From the NCBI RefSeq assembly GCF_047511655.1, contig NC_133390.1, positions 97,285,583-97,349,582 on the forward strand: a stretch of 64,000 nucleotides of DNA, read 5' to 3'. Below, one piece after another: positions 13,271 through 24,505 of the stretch. Position 1 is the stretch's first letter. Each line of letters begins with the position of its first letter. The position numbers were made by a program, and so were the translations under genes. Origin of the DNA: Castor canadensis. Lineage: Eukaryota; Chordata; Mammalia; Rodentia; Castoridae. Below the pieces are notes generated by a model. The model ran no database searches, was not told where the DNA came from, and saw only the letters and a list, made by a program, of their open reading frames with translations.

Positions 13271-13496
13271 CTTTTATTTTTTTTTGGTGGCACCGGGGTT
13301 TGAACTCAGGGCCTCATACTTGCTAAGCAGGCATTCTTACCTCTTGAGCCACTCCGTCAGTCCTTTTTGGTGGTGGGTTTTTTTCAAGATAAGGTCTTGA
13401 AAATTATTTGCCATGGGCTGACTTTGAACCTTGATCCTCCTGATCTCTGCCTCCTGAGTAGCTAGGATTACAGGCGTGAGCCATCAGCTTCCAGAT
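13271..13496 (-). repeat. Composite SINE, reverse orientation
   Basis: A T-run at left, then the reversed tRNA module ('tggtggcaccggggtttgaactcagggcc ... ctcttgagccactccgtcagtcc'), then a reversed B1 ('tcctgagtagctaggattacaggcgtgagccatc'). It is placed head-to-head with the preceding SINE within the same TMEM212 intron. Confidence 0.82.
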
Positions 13497-13644
13497 AAGG
13501 TAGACTTTCTGTATCATAGAATTGCCTGGCTCTGTATTGTTGAAGTGCAAGATGTTATAGTTTCCATCTTTTTTTCAGTGGGAGCGGTAACAGAGAGACA
13601 GTGAGGAGATTTTGGATTGAGTTGAAACTTAAAACTGCATGCTT

Positions 13645-13726
13645 AAGGACTGAGTGCATAGCTCAGTGTGAAAGTGCTTGCCTAGCAGGTGTGAGGTCCT
13701 GGTTCAACCCCTAACTCTGCAAAAAA
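13645..13726 (+). repeat. tRNA/ID-like SINE
   Basis: 'gcatagctcagtgtgaaagtgcttgcctagcaggtgtgaggtcctggttcaacccc' has tRNA-type A and B box spacing and a short A-rich tail. Intronic to TMEM212. Confidence 0.78.
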
Positions 13727-14048
13727 TAATTTAAATGTAAAATTATTAAAAGCAGAGGAGTGTGTAGATCCTTTCCTTCAAAATTAACTTCAGGAGCACT
13801 TAACATTGGCTCTGTCCTCCCAAAAGGAAATAAAAATCACAGGAACTTGTAGCAATTGCTTAGAGTAGGAATCAGATAAAAATTATTCATTTAAAATACA
13901 GTTTACTATAGAAATCCATCATAGTAAGACCTAAGTTAGATCAAATCCAATTATAACTGGAAATCATATTCTTTATGTTCCATCCTAATTTAGAAGCGAT
14001 TTGACCTTCAAATCGCTCCACCTCCCCACATGACGTCTCTATATTTAC

Positions 14049-14108
14049 CAAGTGTCTCTGGGTCCACTCTTTGTGAGCCAATAGGAGAAACACACCAGCT
14101 GTGATGGC
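14049..14108 (-). CDS. TMEM212: TMEM212 coding exon 2 (60 bp)
   Basis: A tiny minus-strand exon of exactly 20 codons. Acceptor is ...tttccacag (14109-14117) and donor is gtaaat (14043-14048). It translates to AITAGVFLLLA followed by a charged stretch HKEWTQRHL. Phase 0 at both ends joins exon 1 (..IWNGAL) to exon 3 (WEASFTF..) without a shift. The AITAGVFLLLA part completes the second hydrophobic segment begun in exon 1, and the charged tail would form a short loop before the third. No disruption here. Identification rests on remembered similarity to human TMEM212 and on the exact splice fit. Confidence 0.9.
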
Positions 14109-14179
14109 CTGTGGAAAGAAAATTGAAAAAATAACACCCACAATAGAAGATACCGCTGGAAAGAGTTCAATCTGTCTCA

Positions 14180-15578
14180 CAGTTTGACAACTTTATCACG
14201 AACTAGAAGGAGCAGCGGATGGCTAAATGGATTTATGGTTCTGATGTCCTCTTCATCTGTGGAAGGAACTGTGATGACGATGAGGAAAAGAAGCCGTTAG
14301 TGTCATAGATACATGATTCATGCCAGCTCGCTTTGGATTCTCTATGCTGCCTTTGCCACCACGATCACCAGGTCTGTTTCTATAAGGCGTCACAACAAGG
14401 AATCTTGGCTCACTAGCCCTAGCTTTGTGTTTTATGTTGACCAATTGTCTAGTTTATTGCTAAGGTTGCAGATGAGTAGAAGTGGAATGGAGACCTGTCA
14501 CTGGACCCTGAAATCCCTTCTAGCAGAGGCTTGATCTTTCGCTACTTGCTTTCTTTTGAGATTCTGCAGCTTCAGCCTGCTGGTGGGATACAAATACATG
14601 ATCTCTGTGTCTCAAATAACAAAGCTTTCCCATCAGAATGGATGTGTGATCTCGCACTGACTGTTCTGCGTGCAGTGGTATCCAGCTTTTCAAAAGGGTT
14701 TTTCTTCATAGTCACCATTGAAGGAAAAGGCCCAAAGTGCCGAATGAAAATAGTTAACAAAGAAAGGAATGGTATCACCAGAATTGAGCAACAGATAACA
14801 AAAAAAAAAAAAAAAAATCTCTGAGCTCATCTTTGATTCAGGCCCAGGACTGATAAAGGAGAGCTTTGTGGTCACTGAGACTAGAAATCACTTCTTCCTA
14901 ATCCACAGACATCATTTGTTCCTGGTGGCAAGGAATGCTTTGAGGTTGGAGAAAACCAGGAAGAGGTATGCCTGAAATAATGCCTGTCCATATTCAGCAT
15001 ATGGACAGGTTTAAAAATAGCACAATTTGGGGTTTTGATAGAGAACAAAATGACTGTATGTATAGAATCAACAAATTTAAGAGGAAAAATCATTACGTTT
15101 GCCAACATGGTTTTGTGGTGCATTGCTTTCGTAGCTCTGAGTTTGGCGCATTCAGTCTTTTGAGACTTGGCTTTTCATTTTGCTGGCCTATTTTATTTTC
15201 AATGCTGGATTTAGAGAATTCGAGAGCGGGAAACACACTTGCACATACACTCACACCAAACTTCTGCTGTAGCTGAGCCTGAAGTTCTGACTTGGCATTT
15301 GCTATACCATAAAACTCCCATGGATAAAAACAGAACCATCTGTAGGCAAAAGAGGTTCCTGGCTTGATTCTGCAAGAAGAAAGTTTCCAAGAGACTCTAT
15401 GGAGCTTGAACCAGCATAAATAGTACAGTGAAACAGAGGAATTAATACGAGCAACTGTCACCGATGCCGTGTGGGAAGCTGGGGGCTGGCCGGGCTTTCC
15501 GAGGCAGGCTCTCAATTGACACATCACTCCTGTGTCATTAATCAGAGAGAAACAAGGAAGCGAGACAAAAGCACAGGA
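14180..15578. other. TMEM212 intron between coding exons 1 and 2, no further exon seen
   Basis: No exon or recognised repeat beyond a T/A-run at 14800-14817. Open frames (for example about 80-185 codons near 14.9-15.65 kb) lack coding features. Confidence 0.4.
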
Positions 15579-15606
15579 CCCCCCCCCCCCCCATACACAC
15601 ACACAC
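15579..15606 (+). repeat. Poly(C) run followed by (CA)n
   Basis: Fourteen C residues then 'atacacacacacac'. Low-complexity tract inside the TMEM212 intron. Confidence 0.9.
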
Positions 15607-17969
15607 TTTATTGGCTTAGCTGGGAGAGGATAGCTGCCGTTCTCCAAAGCTTAGATTCCAGGTTGCCTTGATTACATTGGCATGAGCTATTTCTTTACTT
15701 TCAAAAGTTGAAAAATGCTGCAGAATTGCAGTTCTCTACTCTTTGGGTTGTAGCTGCCAGCTTAAATTTTGCTTTGTTTACACAAAACTTTGAAAAAGAT
15801 CTTTCATGGAGTAGGCCTAGTATGAATGCATTTCAGCAACCTGTGAAATCCACTGTGCTTGAGGGCTGGTGGCAACAGAGCTGAGCAGGCCCAGCCATCT
15901 TCACTGGTGCCCCTACTATGCACAGGAGATACGTGCAGGGTGTTTTCCCCAAAAGTCACAGTTGTCCCCTTTTCTTTCTTCTATTTCTTTTTGTAAATTT
16001 TATTTTCAGATAGGGAGGGCAAAAGAAGGAAAAAGGAAGAGAGTTGAGAATAAGGAAGACATATCAAGACAGAAAACGAAGTGTGAGAGAGGGTCTGAGA
16101 GGTGATGGGTGGGTGAAGCAGTGGCTTGTGGGGAAGGATGGGGTGGAGAGGTGCCTGGCAAGGGGTAGGAAAAGCATCCCCCTCCCTCCCAGCTGCTCTC
16201 CACATGCTATTGACTTGCTTCCAGGCACTTCCGGGAAGTTGCTTAGGTTTTGCAACAATTGCTGCTAACACTTTAATTGCAGGATAATTGTGAGCCCTCC
16301 CACTAAATCTTTAAATTGCTTAAGTAAAGGATACAGTTCCCAGAAGCAGATGAATTGAAGGAAGCAGGGTGCAGTCAGGACAGAAATAGAAATCCCTAGA
16401 AGCATCATTAATATGGGATCATTTATTTCCTTCCAGGCACGTAGTGTGGGTCCACTACAAACCAGGGATGTGGTAGGCACCACACACATAAAATAATGAT
16501 AATAACTGTTCCCATTCACTCAGTGGTTAATACACATAACACAATAATTGATGCATACATGAGGTTCCTGGCTTGATCTGTCCTCGTGATGAGCCTATGA
16601 CAGAGAAACACAGAGAGGCTGAATGAGAAGACCATCGAGTAAAAACTGCACTAGTCATGTTCTAATCTGAAATTTCCAGTCCAGAACTGAAAGTAATGCA
16701 CATATAAGAATGTCCACAAATTAGACAAGCATGAGTGCTTTCTACAAGAGGAGAGCTTGGGTGCTAAGATGCCCTTCCAGGGGAAAAACTGATGACAAAG
16801 ACACCCCAGGCAAATAGGTTCTGGAGCCAGTTTGGAGGGCGGATGTTATTTCAGTGGGAGGTGACAGAGGGTGGGCAGTCTCAGCCAAGGGAGCAGCATG
16901 TGCAAAGGTTCAGTGGGTACATGCCAGCAAGGAGAAGCCCAGATCCAAAGCAGAGTCACCTCTTGGTAGAGGAGAGAAGAAAATCAGTGTTAAAAGTCAT
17001 GTGACACCAGGGTCACATGAGGAGTTCTCAAAAGTCAGGTCAGCACGTCTAGGTTTTATCTGAGGTTAATAAACTGACACCAAAGGCTTTTGAAGAAGGA
17101 GCCAGCCTGACTCCCAAGAAAAGTTTAGAAAGGTGAGCCACATATCCCATGCATGCCTGACTGGAATGGAGTGAGGCCTCCAGATCTCTGTAGGATTCGG
17201 GTCTTCAGGTTTCTTTTAACTCTATTCACAATGAGAAAGACATCTGCCATCATGGCCTAGTTACATATCTCTTTACATGTAACAAAAAGAATGCTTAACT
17301 GTCACTATGTGTGATGAACTCCCCATATTCCCTAGTCTGTTCTATTCATTGTAAGTGCCATTAAATTTCTTTTTATAATCCACTAACACATATCAAACCT
17401 GAGCAGGGGATGGAAGTTGGAAGGAGCAAAAAGGGTGTACAGTGCACAGGAAAAGGAAGGAATGCTGGGCCATGTCTGGCAGGGAAATTCCAAGTTACCC
17501 AGCAGCTGTTTGGAGCGGGGCTGGGGTTGGGCTGGCTGAGGGCACTGCTGCCCATGGTGCAGTCCTAGGGCCAATGGCATGGGATCCACTGGGAGATGCT
17601 TAGCCATGCAGACCCTCAGACTCCTCCCAAACCTACTGAATTAGACCCATATTTCAACAAGACACCCCTCCCCATGCCATGATTTGGATTAACATACAAA
17701 TCACGAAGGGCTGGTTCAGAGGAAGACACTGAATCAAAAGCTATCCAGGTTTGAAGTTGAGTTCCCAAGACAAGGACAGGGAAGTTGGAGAACAAAGAAT
17801 TGATTTTGGTGACAAGATGATTAATTTGGTTTTAGACAAGCTGACCATAAAGAAGCTTGGGCTATAAGTAGAAAATGACCAGTGATGAAGATTCTTTGCT
17901 TGACCAAAATTTAGTGAGGTTCCTGAACGTTCTCGGCCAATCTGCATACTTTCTTGTAAAGTCAGGGAG
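15607..17969. other. TMEM212 intron, non-coding with old repeat relics
   Basis: A purine-rich patch lies at 16010-16130. A reverse-orientation MIR-like remnant lies at about 16500-16640 ('cagagaaacacagagaggctgaatgagaag'). Part of an ancient repeat lies at about 16845-17100 ('gggagcagcatgtgcaaagg'), shared with 19.6 kb. No exon seen. Confidence 0.45.
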
Positions 17970-18052
17970 AAAGGAGTGGATCAAGTGAGAAAGCACCTGC
18001 CTAGCAAGGTGCTTTGAGTTCAAACCCCAGTACCACCAAAAAAAAAAAAAAA
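17970..18052 (+). repeat. tRNA/ID-like SINE with poly(A) tail
   Basis: 'aagcacctgcctagcaaggtgctttgagttcaaaccccagtaccacc' followed by about 15 A. The clean A tail suggests a relatively young copy. Confidence 0.85.
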
Positions 18053-18055
18053 TCT

Positions 18056-18410
18056 ATTTTAATAAGAACTCTGCTAGATCAATTTGGCAAGAAACTCCCA
18101 CTCTCAATACCTGTGATACCTGTTCACTCTCAATATCTATTCGCTTTTCGTCATCCTCGCCCAGCTGATATCTGATCACCCTGGCCTGGAAGGTTAGTTT
18201 AGCCACAATCTCCTTTGTCCCTGACGCATCCTTGTAGTAATTTTCCATCCTCTGACCCCCACCCTGCTTTCTGACTATAAATTCCCAGTTGCCCATGCTA
18301 TACTTGGGATGGAACCCAGTTCTCTACTGAGGGTTGCCTTCCCCACTGCAGTAGTACTGAATAAAACCTGTTTGTTCTGCTGCATCTGCTTCCAGACTCT
18401 GGTTTTTCTT
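18056..18410 (+). mobile_element. Probable solo LTR (endogenous retrovirus-derived)
   Basis: On plus there is a TATA-like 'actataaattccc' near 18275, then 'ggatggaacccagttctc'. An AATAAA signal follows near 18359 ('gaataaaacctgtttg'), then 'ctctggtttttctttgaca'. This is the promoter/poly(A) spacing of an LTR R region. No internal retroviral genes adjoin it, so it is read as a solo LTR. Exact ends and family were not determined. Confidence 0.55.
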
Positions 18411-19280
18411 TGACATGGGCGGGTAGTTTGGAGTCACATGACTGATGAAACTGTTTTGAGCACTGTATAATCAAGACCCTTCTCTCACAGTTGAGGTGAG
18501 GAGGGCCTGCACAGCTAAGTAGAGCCCTGACCTCTCTCCCAAATCCCTGTCTGTCAGCAAGGCTGTGGCCTCACTGTTGCTGCTTGCTATTGGCTGAACC
18601 ACTGGGCTCTTCAGTCTTGTGATTGAATTCCCTGTACTCCAGTCTCCTCATCAGAGCCTGACCTGCAAGCCACGTTTTCCAGATTAATAGGGCTCAGCCC
18701 GTAATGGATTATGACCTCCTCACTGTGCACTTTCTAGCAGCTGATGGCTTTAAATAACACAGCTCAGAAATTCTAGGAAAACTGCATGTCATGTGGCTGT
18801 CAGAATGGAGTTGAGCGAGTCTGTGGACCAATATTTGAGAACTACTTAGAAAGGCCTTAAACAAATATGGGGTGTTGTATCTCATATGAAAATCTCTCAC
18901 ACAGGGCTCAAAAGAAATATGGAATCATTTGCCAAAGGAAATGTTAATATGATTGAAATGTACAAATTATCTTTTCACTGGAGGAAGACCCACTTTGAAG
19001 ATGGAAGTGAGAAAACCATTGGCACAGGAATAAGGCAGAGAGACCTTTTGAAGCTGACCTTGATCAGACAAACCTGTAGCTCGGTAGGAAACTCACTTGG
19101 AGAAAATTCACGTTGTTCCAAATTTAGACATTATTGAAAGACTGAGCCTTCTTATTGCTTTCCTTCTCAGGAGGATTTTTTCCTGCTTTAGTATAAATAG
19201 CAGCTTGATCTTTAGTGTTTGCAACCTAATCAGAGTTCAACTGGGTAAGAATTCTGCACCGCCTGAAGGGAGGGCATAAG
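18411..19280. other. TMEM212 intron, non-coding
   Basis: No exon, RNA gene or clear repeat was recognised. The frames near 18.9-19.1 kb are short and featureless. Confidence 0.4.
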
Positions 19281-19284
19281 CTTC

Positions 19285-19800
19285 ATTCAGTCATTCAACA
19301 ATGTGCATCAAACTCTGTTCAAAGCCTAGTGACTCTTTGTTCCATGTTAGGAAGATACAGCAGTAAACAAAATAGAAGAAAAAAAAATCCCTGCCCTTGT
19401 ACCATACACAGCAATAAGTAAGTAAATGATACAGTATCTTAGATGGGGATAAGGTTTATATAGGGAAAAAATACAGTCTCTCATACCCATGAGAGACTGG
19501 GACTGCCAGATTAGAACAGGGATTGCAATTTTAAATAGGGCAATAAGGGAAGACCTTAGTGAAAAGTGACATTTCATCAAGTGATATTTGGCTGTCTGGG
19601 AGTGAGCCAACTTCAAGAAGAGGCTTCAACCAAAGAGAGCTCAGGGCAAAGGCCCTGAGGCAGAAACACACATTGACAGGCTTGAAGGCAGCAGTCAATG
19701 TGAAGGGAGCAAAATGAGCTAAGAGAAATGTGGGGGGAGATGAAGCCTAGGAGGTAACAGGTGGGGACTCAGCAGGTCATCAGGGGACTAGGGTAGGAGA
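19285..19800 (+). repeat. Ancient interspersed repeat (family not assigned)
   Basis: 'cattcagtcattcaaca', then 'gaagatacagcagtaaacaaaatag', 'aatccctgcccttgtaccat', 'gggcaaaggccctgaggcag', 'gtcaatgtgaagggagcaaaatg'. This consensus-like series is common in eutherian genomes. Diverged, no coding capacity. Confidence 0.55.
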
Positions 19801-20400
19801 GAGAGGCAGGTGGAAAGGGATTAAGAATAGAGTTTGGACAAAGAGCAGGGCACAAGTGAAAGGCATGGTGTTAGCGAGTATTTGAGGAGGACTTTAACAC
19901 TGGTCAAGCTCTTTCTTACACAATCCTTGTTCAAACTGCACATGTTCTCACTGAGCATCCCAGGGTTGGGCAGGTTCACACGTGGGCTCTTCACTTGTCA
20001 AAATACCCTGACTGTAGGAAAAGGCAAAGAGAAACTGGAGGAAGGGTCCTGCTTTGGATCACAACAAGAACATTAAATCAGAACTTGAACACAGGTCCAC
20101 CTCCTCAAATTCTGTATCCATTGCTACCCCTAAAGTCTACTAGCCACCCAAAAGCTGTGTGCTGGAGACCCATGGCATCATTTCTCTGGGCCTACGGATA
20201 ATGGATGATTGGTCTAGAACAAGCCTACAGTATTCAGCATCTATAACTTAATCATAATGTGCCAATATTTGTTGATTGGGTGATGACAGACTGCAGGGAG
20301 AGGCAAAGAGTTAAAAGAAAAGTTTTAAGGGTTGGATTGTAATCCTGGTTTTCTTAAACCTTGCATTGGTCGTGGAATAGAAATTATCAGAATACCTTTC
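19801..20400. other. TMEM212 intron, non-coding
   Basis: Nothing beyond short chance frames was seen. Confidence 0.35.
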
Positions 20401-20490
20401 ACCTGACTGGTGGAGTGGCTCAAATGGTAGAGCACCTGCCTAGCAAGAGTAAAGTCCTGAGTTCAAACCCCAGTGCCACCAAAAGAAAAT
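20401..20490 (+). repeat. tRNA/ID-like SINE
   Basis: 'ctggtggagtggctcaaatggtagagcacctgcctagcaag ... gttcaaaccccagtgccacc' plus an A-rich tail. One of the best-preserved copies, close to what the others imply as consensus. Confidence 0.88.
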
Positions 20491-20780
20491 ATTTCACAGG
20501 GGACTAAGTATTATTTTGTGAAGCTTTTGATACACATATGGATATTTATCCAGAAGTACATAAATATATTTATGTACATTCTAGTCCTGATGTAAGATAA
20601 TTTTTTTACTCTGGATCACCAACAATAATTTGGAAGCTGCTTGAATAAATGCAGTTGCCATCACTGAATGCTAGTAGAAGTTTAATGAATATTATGTAGT
20701 ATTGGGCAAAAGAAGGGAAGGTCAAGACAGGAGTGGCACATATAAAAGAATGTATTTAAAAAAGAACACCTTTTACTAGA

Positions 20781-21080
20781 GGCCAGTCATGGTGGCTTAA
20801 ACTGTAATTCCAGCTACTTGGGAGATGGAGAGCAGGAGGATTACAGTTCGAGGACAACCCAAGGAAAAGGACACTATCTCAACCAATGGCTGGGTGCAGT
20901 AGTACGAGCTTATCATCCCCAGCTACATAAATAGGAGGACTGGGGTCTAGACTGGCCTGGACATAAAACGAGACCCTATGTCAAAAGTAACTGAAGAGAA
21001 AAGTACCAGGGGTGTGGCTCAAGCAGTAGAATGCCTGCTTAGCAAATGTGAGGCTGTAAGTTCAAACCCCAGTATAATCA
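20781..21080 (+). repeat. Composite SINE (B1 + B1-like + tRNA/ID-like)
   Basis: Module 1 is 'ggccagtcatggtggcttaaactgtaattccagctacttgggag'; module 2 is 'ggctgggtgcagtagtacgagc'; the tRNA module is 'ggtgtggctcaagcagtagaatgcctgcttagcaaatg ... gttcaaaccccagtataatc'. Its A-rich tail passes directly into a long GA/GAAA microsatellite. Confidence 0.88.
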
Positions 21081-21167
21081 AAAGAAAAAGAAGGAAGGAA
21101 GAGAGGGAGGGAGGGAGCAAGGGAGAGAGGAAGAGAGAGAAAGAAAGAAAGAGAGAGAGATAGAGAG

Positions 21168-21205
<38 letters not shown>

Positions 21206-21231
21206 GAAGAAAGAGAAAGAAAGAAAGAAAA
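21079..21231 (+). repeat. (GAAA)n/(GGGA)n purine microsatellite
   Basis: About 150 bp of almost pure purine: AAAGAAGG, GAGGGAGG, then (GAAA)n. It starts at the tail of the SINE that ends at 21080. The reverse-strand frames of serine/phenylalanine/leucine repeats are artefacts of it. Confidence 0.95.
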
Positions 21232-21239
21232 GCAGCATC

Positions 21240-22111
21240 CATATGTTTCAGTCTCCCTCCTACCATCCCATTCCCGCCATGGGAACACCATCACTATAGT
21301 AACCTATCTAGACTGAGTTCCTTTAAGATCAAGACCTCATTGTATCGTCCATGGATGCCCCAAAATATAGTAGGCTATAAAATATTTACTTCATAAGTAG
21401 GTTTAAAATGTATTTCCTGTGGTCTTGCTTTTAGTTGGTATCCTAAAGTTTTAATTAAAGACTTAAGAGTGGCAGCAACCCCTCACCTCTCCCCAAGAGT
21501 GGTTACATTTTGATAGAAGATTCCTTAAGATCAAAAATCTTCAAACTCAAATTCTCCAGTCTCTGGCAGTGACTGTCAGCATCATGGGAAACGCTGAGAG
21601 GATTTGTTTGGTAGGCAGGGGCCTCCGGAACTGTTCTTAAATTACACTGTGATGGAGGCCCCTTACTCCGAGGCTAGATGTGCTCCTTTCCTTGGCTGGG
21701 CAGCTGAGATGCCAGGCCCGTGGTTTCCGGTGCCATCACTCACCTGCACACATTGAGTGTCTCCCTAGTGCCTGCATTGTACATGTCACATGCACAGTCC
21801 TAGTGAATGGTGGAGTCAAATACCCCACTGTTAGAATTATTTTCAGTTTGAATAGTTGCATGCAAAAAGAAAAAAAAAAAGATAGGAAGACAAAGACTTG
21901 GGGCTGCAAATTTTGGGGACATATACCTCAGTATTTCTAATGAAAGTATTAGTTTCAAAAATTATTTTACTTTGTTGTACATTTTTAAATTATATAATGA
22001 TTTTTGTCTTTCTCTAAGTTCAAAAATCAAATAAAAAAAGGTAGATTTGAATTCTCAGGATATTAAGGTGAGAGGACTAAAACAAAATAACTTTCTAAGG
22101 ATTTCTTTCGG
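21240..22111. other. TMEM212 intron, non-coding
   Basis: No exon or clear repeat apart from an A-run near 21870. Confidence 0.35.
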
Positions 22112-22222
22112 GTTTTTTTGAGACAGGGTCTCACTATATAGCCCAGGCTGGCCTTTAAATCCATCCTCTTCCTCTACTTCCGAAGTGTTGGGATTATAGA
22201 AGTGTACCACCATATCCTGCAA
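22112..22222 (-). repeat. B1-type SINE, reverse orientation
   Basis: 'gagacagggtctcactatatagcccaggctggcctttaaatcc ... gtgttgggattatagaagtgtaccaccatatcctgc', a single reversed B1 monomer. Confidence 0.85.
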
Positions 22223-23039
22223 GAATTTCTTTAACATCTCATTATGGTATACATGGTATAAATGTATATAGCAAGCACTTAGAAACTGTTTTTGCTAAAA
22301 AGCATTGATTGACTCCTCACTTGGGCCCACAAGGTAACTAAGAGCAGGAGAAAAACCTGGCTTCCCACCTTTTTTGCATTTGCCTCCTTTGTCTTAAAAC
22401 TTTGGGTCAGATTCCTCCTGGTAATCACTCTGAGTGTCTGAATAAAGCCAGTGATACCTAACCTAGCTCATTCTCCTTCAAGGTTAAAGGTACAGAGATA
22501 AAAGCAACAGAGATAAGAGGCATCTTACTGTCAGCTTTTACAGTGTCCTGTCCCCAGCCTCTGAACATGTGCTCAAAAGTCTCCATCCATTGTCTCCATG
22601 CAGTCACCTTGGATTCCAGGAAGAGCAGAGCCTCACAGACAGAACACCTCATGATGACATCACCGCCATTCCTGATCAATCATCTCATGGGAACCCAGTT
22701 GTCCCAAGGAATAAGGACTTCAAGTGACCTTGAACAACCAGCACTGAGAATAATGGTCCACCAGACCATCTTCACCAAAACTGCTTAATTCTGCATATCT
22801 CTTTTCCCTGCTCCAGTTCTTCCTCCTTTAAATCTAAAGTTTGTGTCATTACAAAGATGGGCCGAGATGCCTCTTCCTAACATAGCTATGTTGATTAAAA
22901 TCTTTTCCTGCCTTTTCACTACTATTTCTGCCTGTTTTCTTTGGGGCAAGTGACTGGACCTGACATACTGGAACCCTCAGAGTTGCACTTATGGCCAACA
23001 TGATAAAAAAAATACATGATAAAATAATACTAAGAAAAT
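22223..23039. other. TMEM212 intron, unassigned repeat-like sequence
   Basis: Around 22.78-22.99 kb the string 'gttgattaaaatcttttcctgcc' and the flanking C/T-rich sequence resemble the end of an LTR, but no termini were found. No exon seen. Confidence 0.35.
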
Positions 23040-23252
23040 AAGCAAGGGTGCAGTGGCTCACACCTGTAATCCCATTTATTTAGGAGGCATAGGTAGGAGG
23101 ATTGTGGTCCAGGCTGGCCTAGGCAAAAACATGAGATCCTAGGAGTTCAAAAAACAGAGCTAAAAGAGCTGGTGGAGTGGCTCAAGTGGTGGAGCACCTC
23201 CTGGCAAGTGCCAGGTCCTCAGTTTAAACCCCAGTACCCCCCCAAAAAAGAA
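23040..23252 (+). repeat. Composite SINE (one B1 + tRNA/ID-like)
   Basis: 'aagggtgcagtggctcacacctgtaatccc' (B1 5' end), then 'gctggtggagtggctcaagtggtggagcacc', ending 'gtttaaaccccagtacccccc' plus A-rich sequence. Only one B1 module precedes the tRNA part, unlike the copies at 12.9 and 20.8 kb. Confidence 0.85.
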
Positions 23253-23358
23253 AGAAAATAATCTATACTTAAAATCAGCTAATAAAAATCCATGTTCTAA
23301 AATCAGAATTCTGATTTTCTGCAGAATTCTGGTTTCTTAGTATTTTTGGAAAATTTTA

Positions 23359-23616
<258 letters not shown>

Positions 23617-23660
23617 TCAAAGATGTTTTGTTACCAAAACATGAGGGCACGACAGTCCTC

Positions 23661-23670
23661 AATAAACACA
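23661..23670 (+). promoter_or_regulatory. Candidate forkhead (FOXJ1-type) site upstream of TMEM212
   Basis: AATAAACACA contains the forkhead core TAAACA, about 72 bp upstream of the TMEM212 ATG. FOXJ1 is a known activator of motile-cilia genes. Function here is inferred from motif and position only. Confidence 0.35.
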
Positions 23671-23685
23671 AGTTTCTTAGAGACA

Positions 23686-23699
23686 GTCGCCATGACACA
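23686..23699 (+). promoter_or_regulatory. Candidate RFX X-box upstream of TMEM212
   Basis: GTCGCCATGACACA fits the X-box consensus GTHNYYATRRNAAC at 12 of 14 positions; the last two differ. It sits 97 bp upstream of the ATG, a typical distance for ciliary gene X-boxes. Confidence 0.4.
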
Positions 23700-24505
23700 T
23701 GTGGACTGTTGATCTACTTGGAAACAAGATTCTACTTGTTTCACCTTCGGTGAAACACATGACATAATCTTTGACATAAGTTAGGCACAATAAATTCTAA
23801 TACTATTTCAGAGTGGTCACTCCTTGTACTCTTGGAGTTGCTGCTTTGATGCTCTTCATTCTGTTCTGTCCTGTCCTGTCCTGGGGAGTGACCACTTCCT
23901 GGCTTAACCGGATTCAAAGCCCTGCTGACTGAGCTAATTGTTTCTCAGCTCAACCTGCATGGTGGTTGTAGCATAAAGCCGACATCCTTTGCACAATAGA
24001 GCCACATTCCCAGCACAATTTCCCACAAAACAAAGTAAAAATAAGCACCCGGATCACTTTTCATTACATTTAATTTCAATGATTTAAAGCATAACCAAGA
24101 CTTTCTTCTCCTTTCAAAGTTTAATTCCAGTACAATTATTCTTGAATTTTTGATAAAGATGGTTGATATGCTTTATCCCCAGATAGGCCTGAGGTTCGTT
24201 ACACAGTTCAGCATTGTTTGTACTAAGCTAGCTTGCTTCACCTTAGTTATTTTATTATTAATTCAATTTTCGAGTAAGTGCAAAGATGAGCATATGTACT
24301 TGTGAAATAAAATAAGCTTGGAGAAGCAGTTCATCAGCTGAATGAAATACTGATCTCAATTCATTCTTCGGTTGTTCTAATTTGAGAGGTTAAGCTATGC
24401 ACATTTAAGCAGCTGCAAGTTTTCATCCTTTAACTTTTCATGCTTTTGAGAAAGCAGTGTGTACTTCATTTTGATGAATAGAGTAAGTCTGAATCTGCCT
24501 TCCAA
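23700..24505. other. TMEM212 upstream flank, non-coding
   Basis: No CpG island is present, so the promoter is CpG-poor, as in many tissue-restricted genes. A short (CTGTC)n run is at about 23857-23881. No other gene seen. Confidence 0.45.

Noticed and set aside
15093-15647. 184-codon minus-strand frame
   Set aside because: No recognisable domain; it reads through the poly-C/(CA)n tract and overlaps other frames, inside the TMEM212 intron.
20401-20475. tRNA gene
   Set aside because: A and B box spacing is tRNA-like, but the unit has an A-rich tail, many dispersed copies and no clean cloverleaf; it is a SINE.
21019-21294. Leu/Phe/Ser repeat frames on minus
   Set aside because: Translation of the (GAAA)n tract; looks membrane-like but is low complexity.
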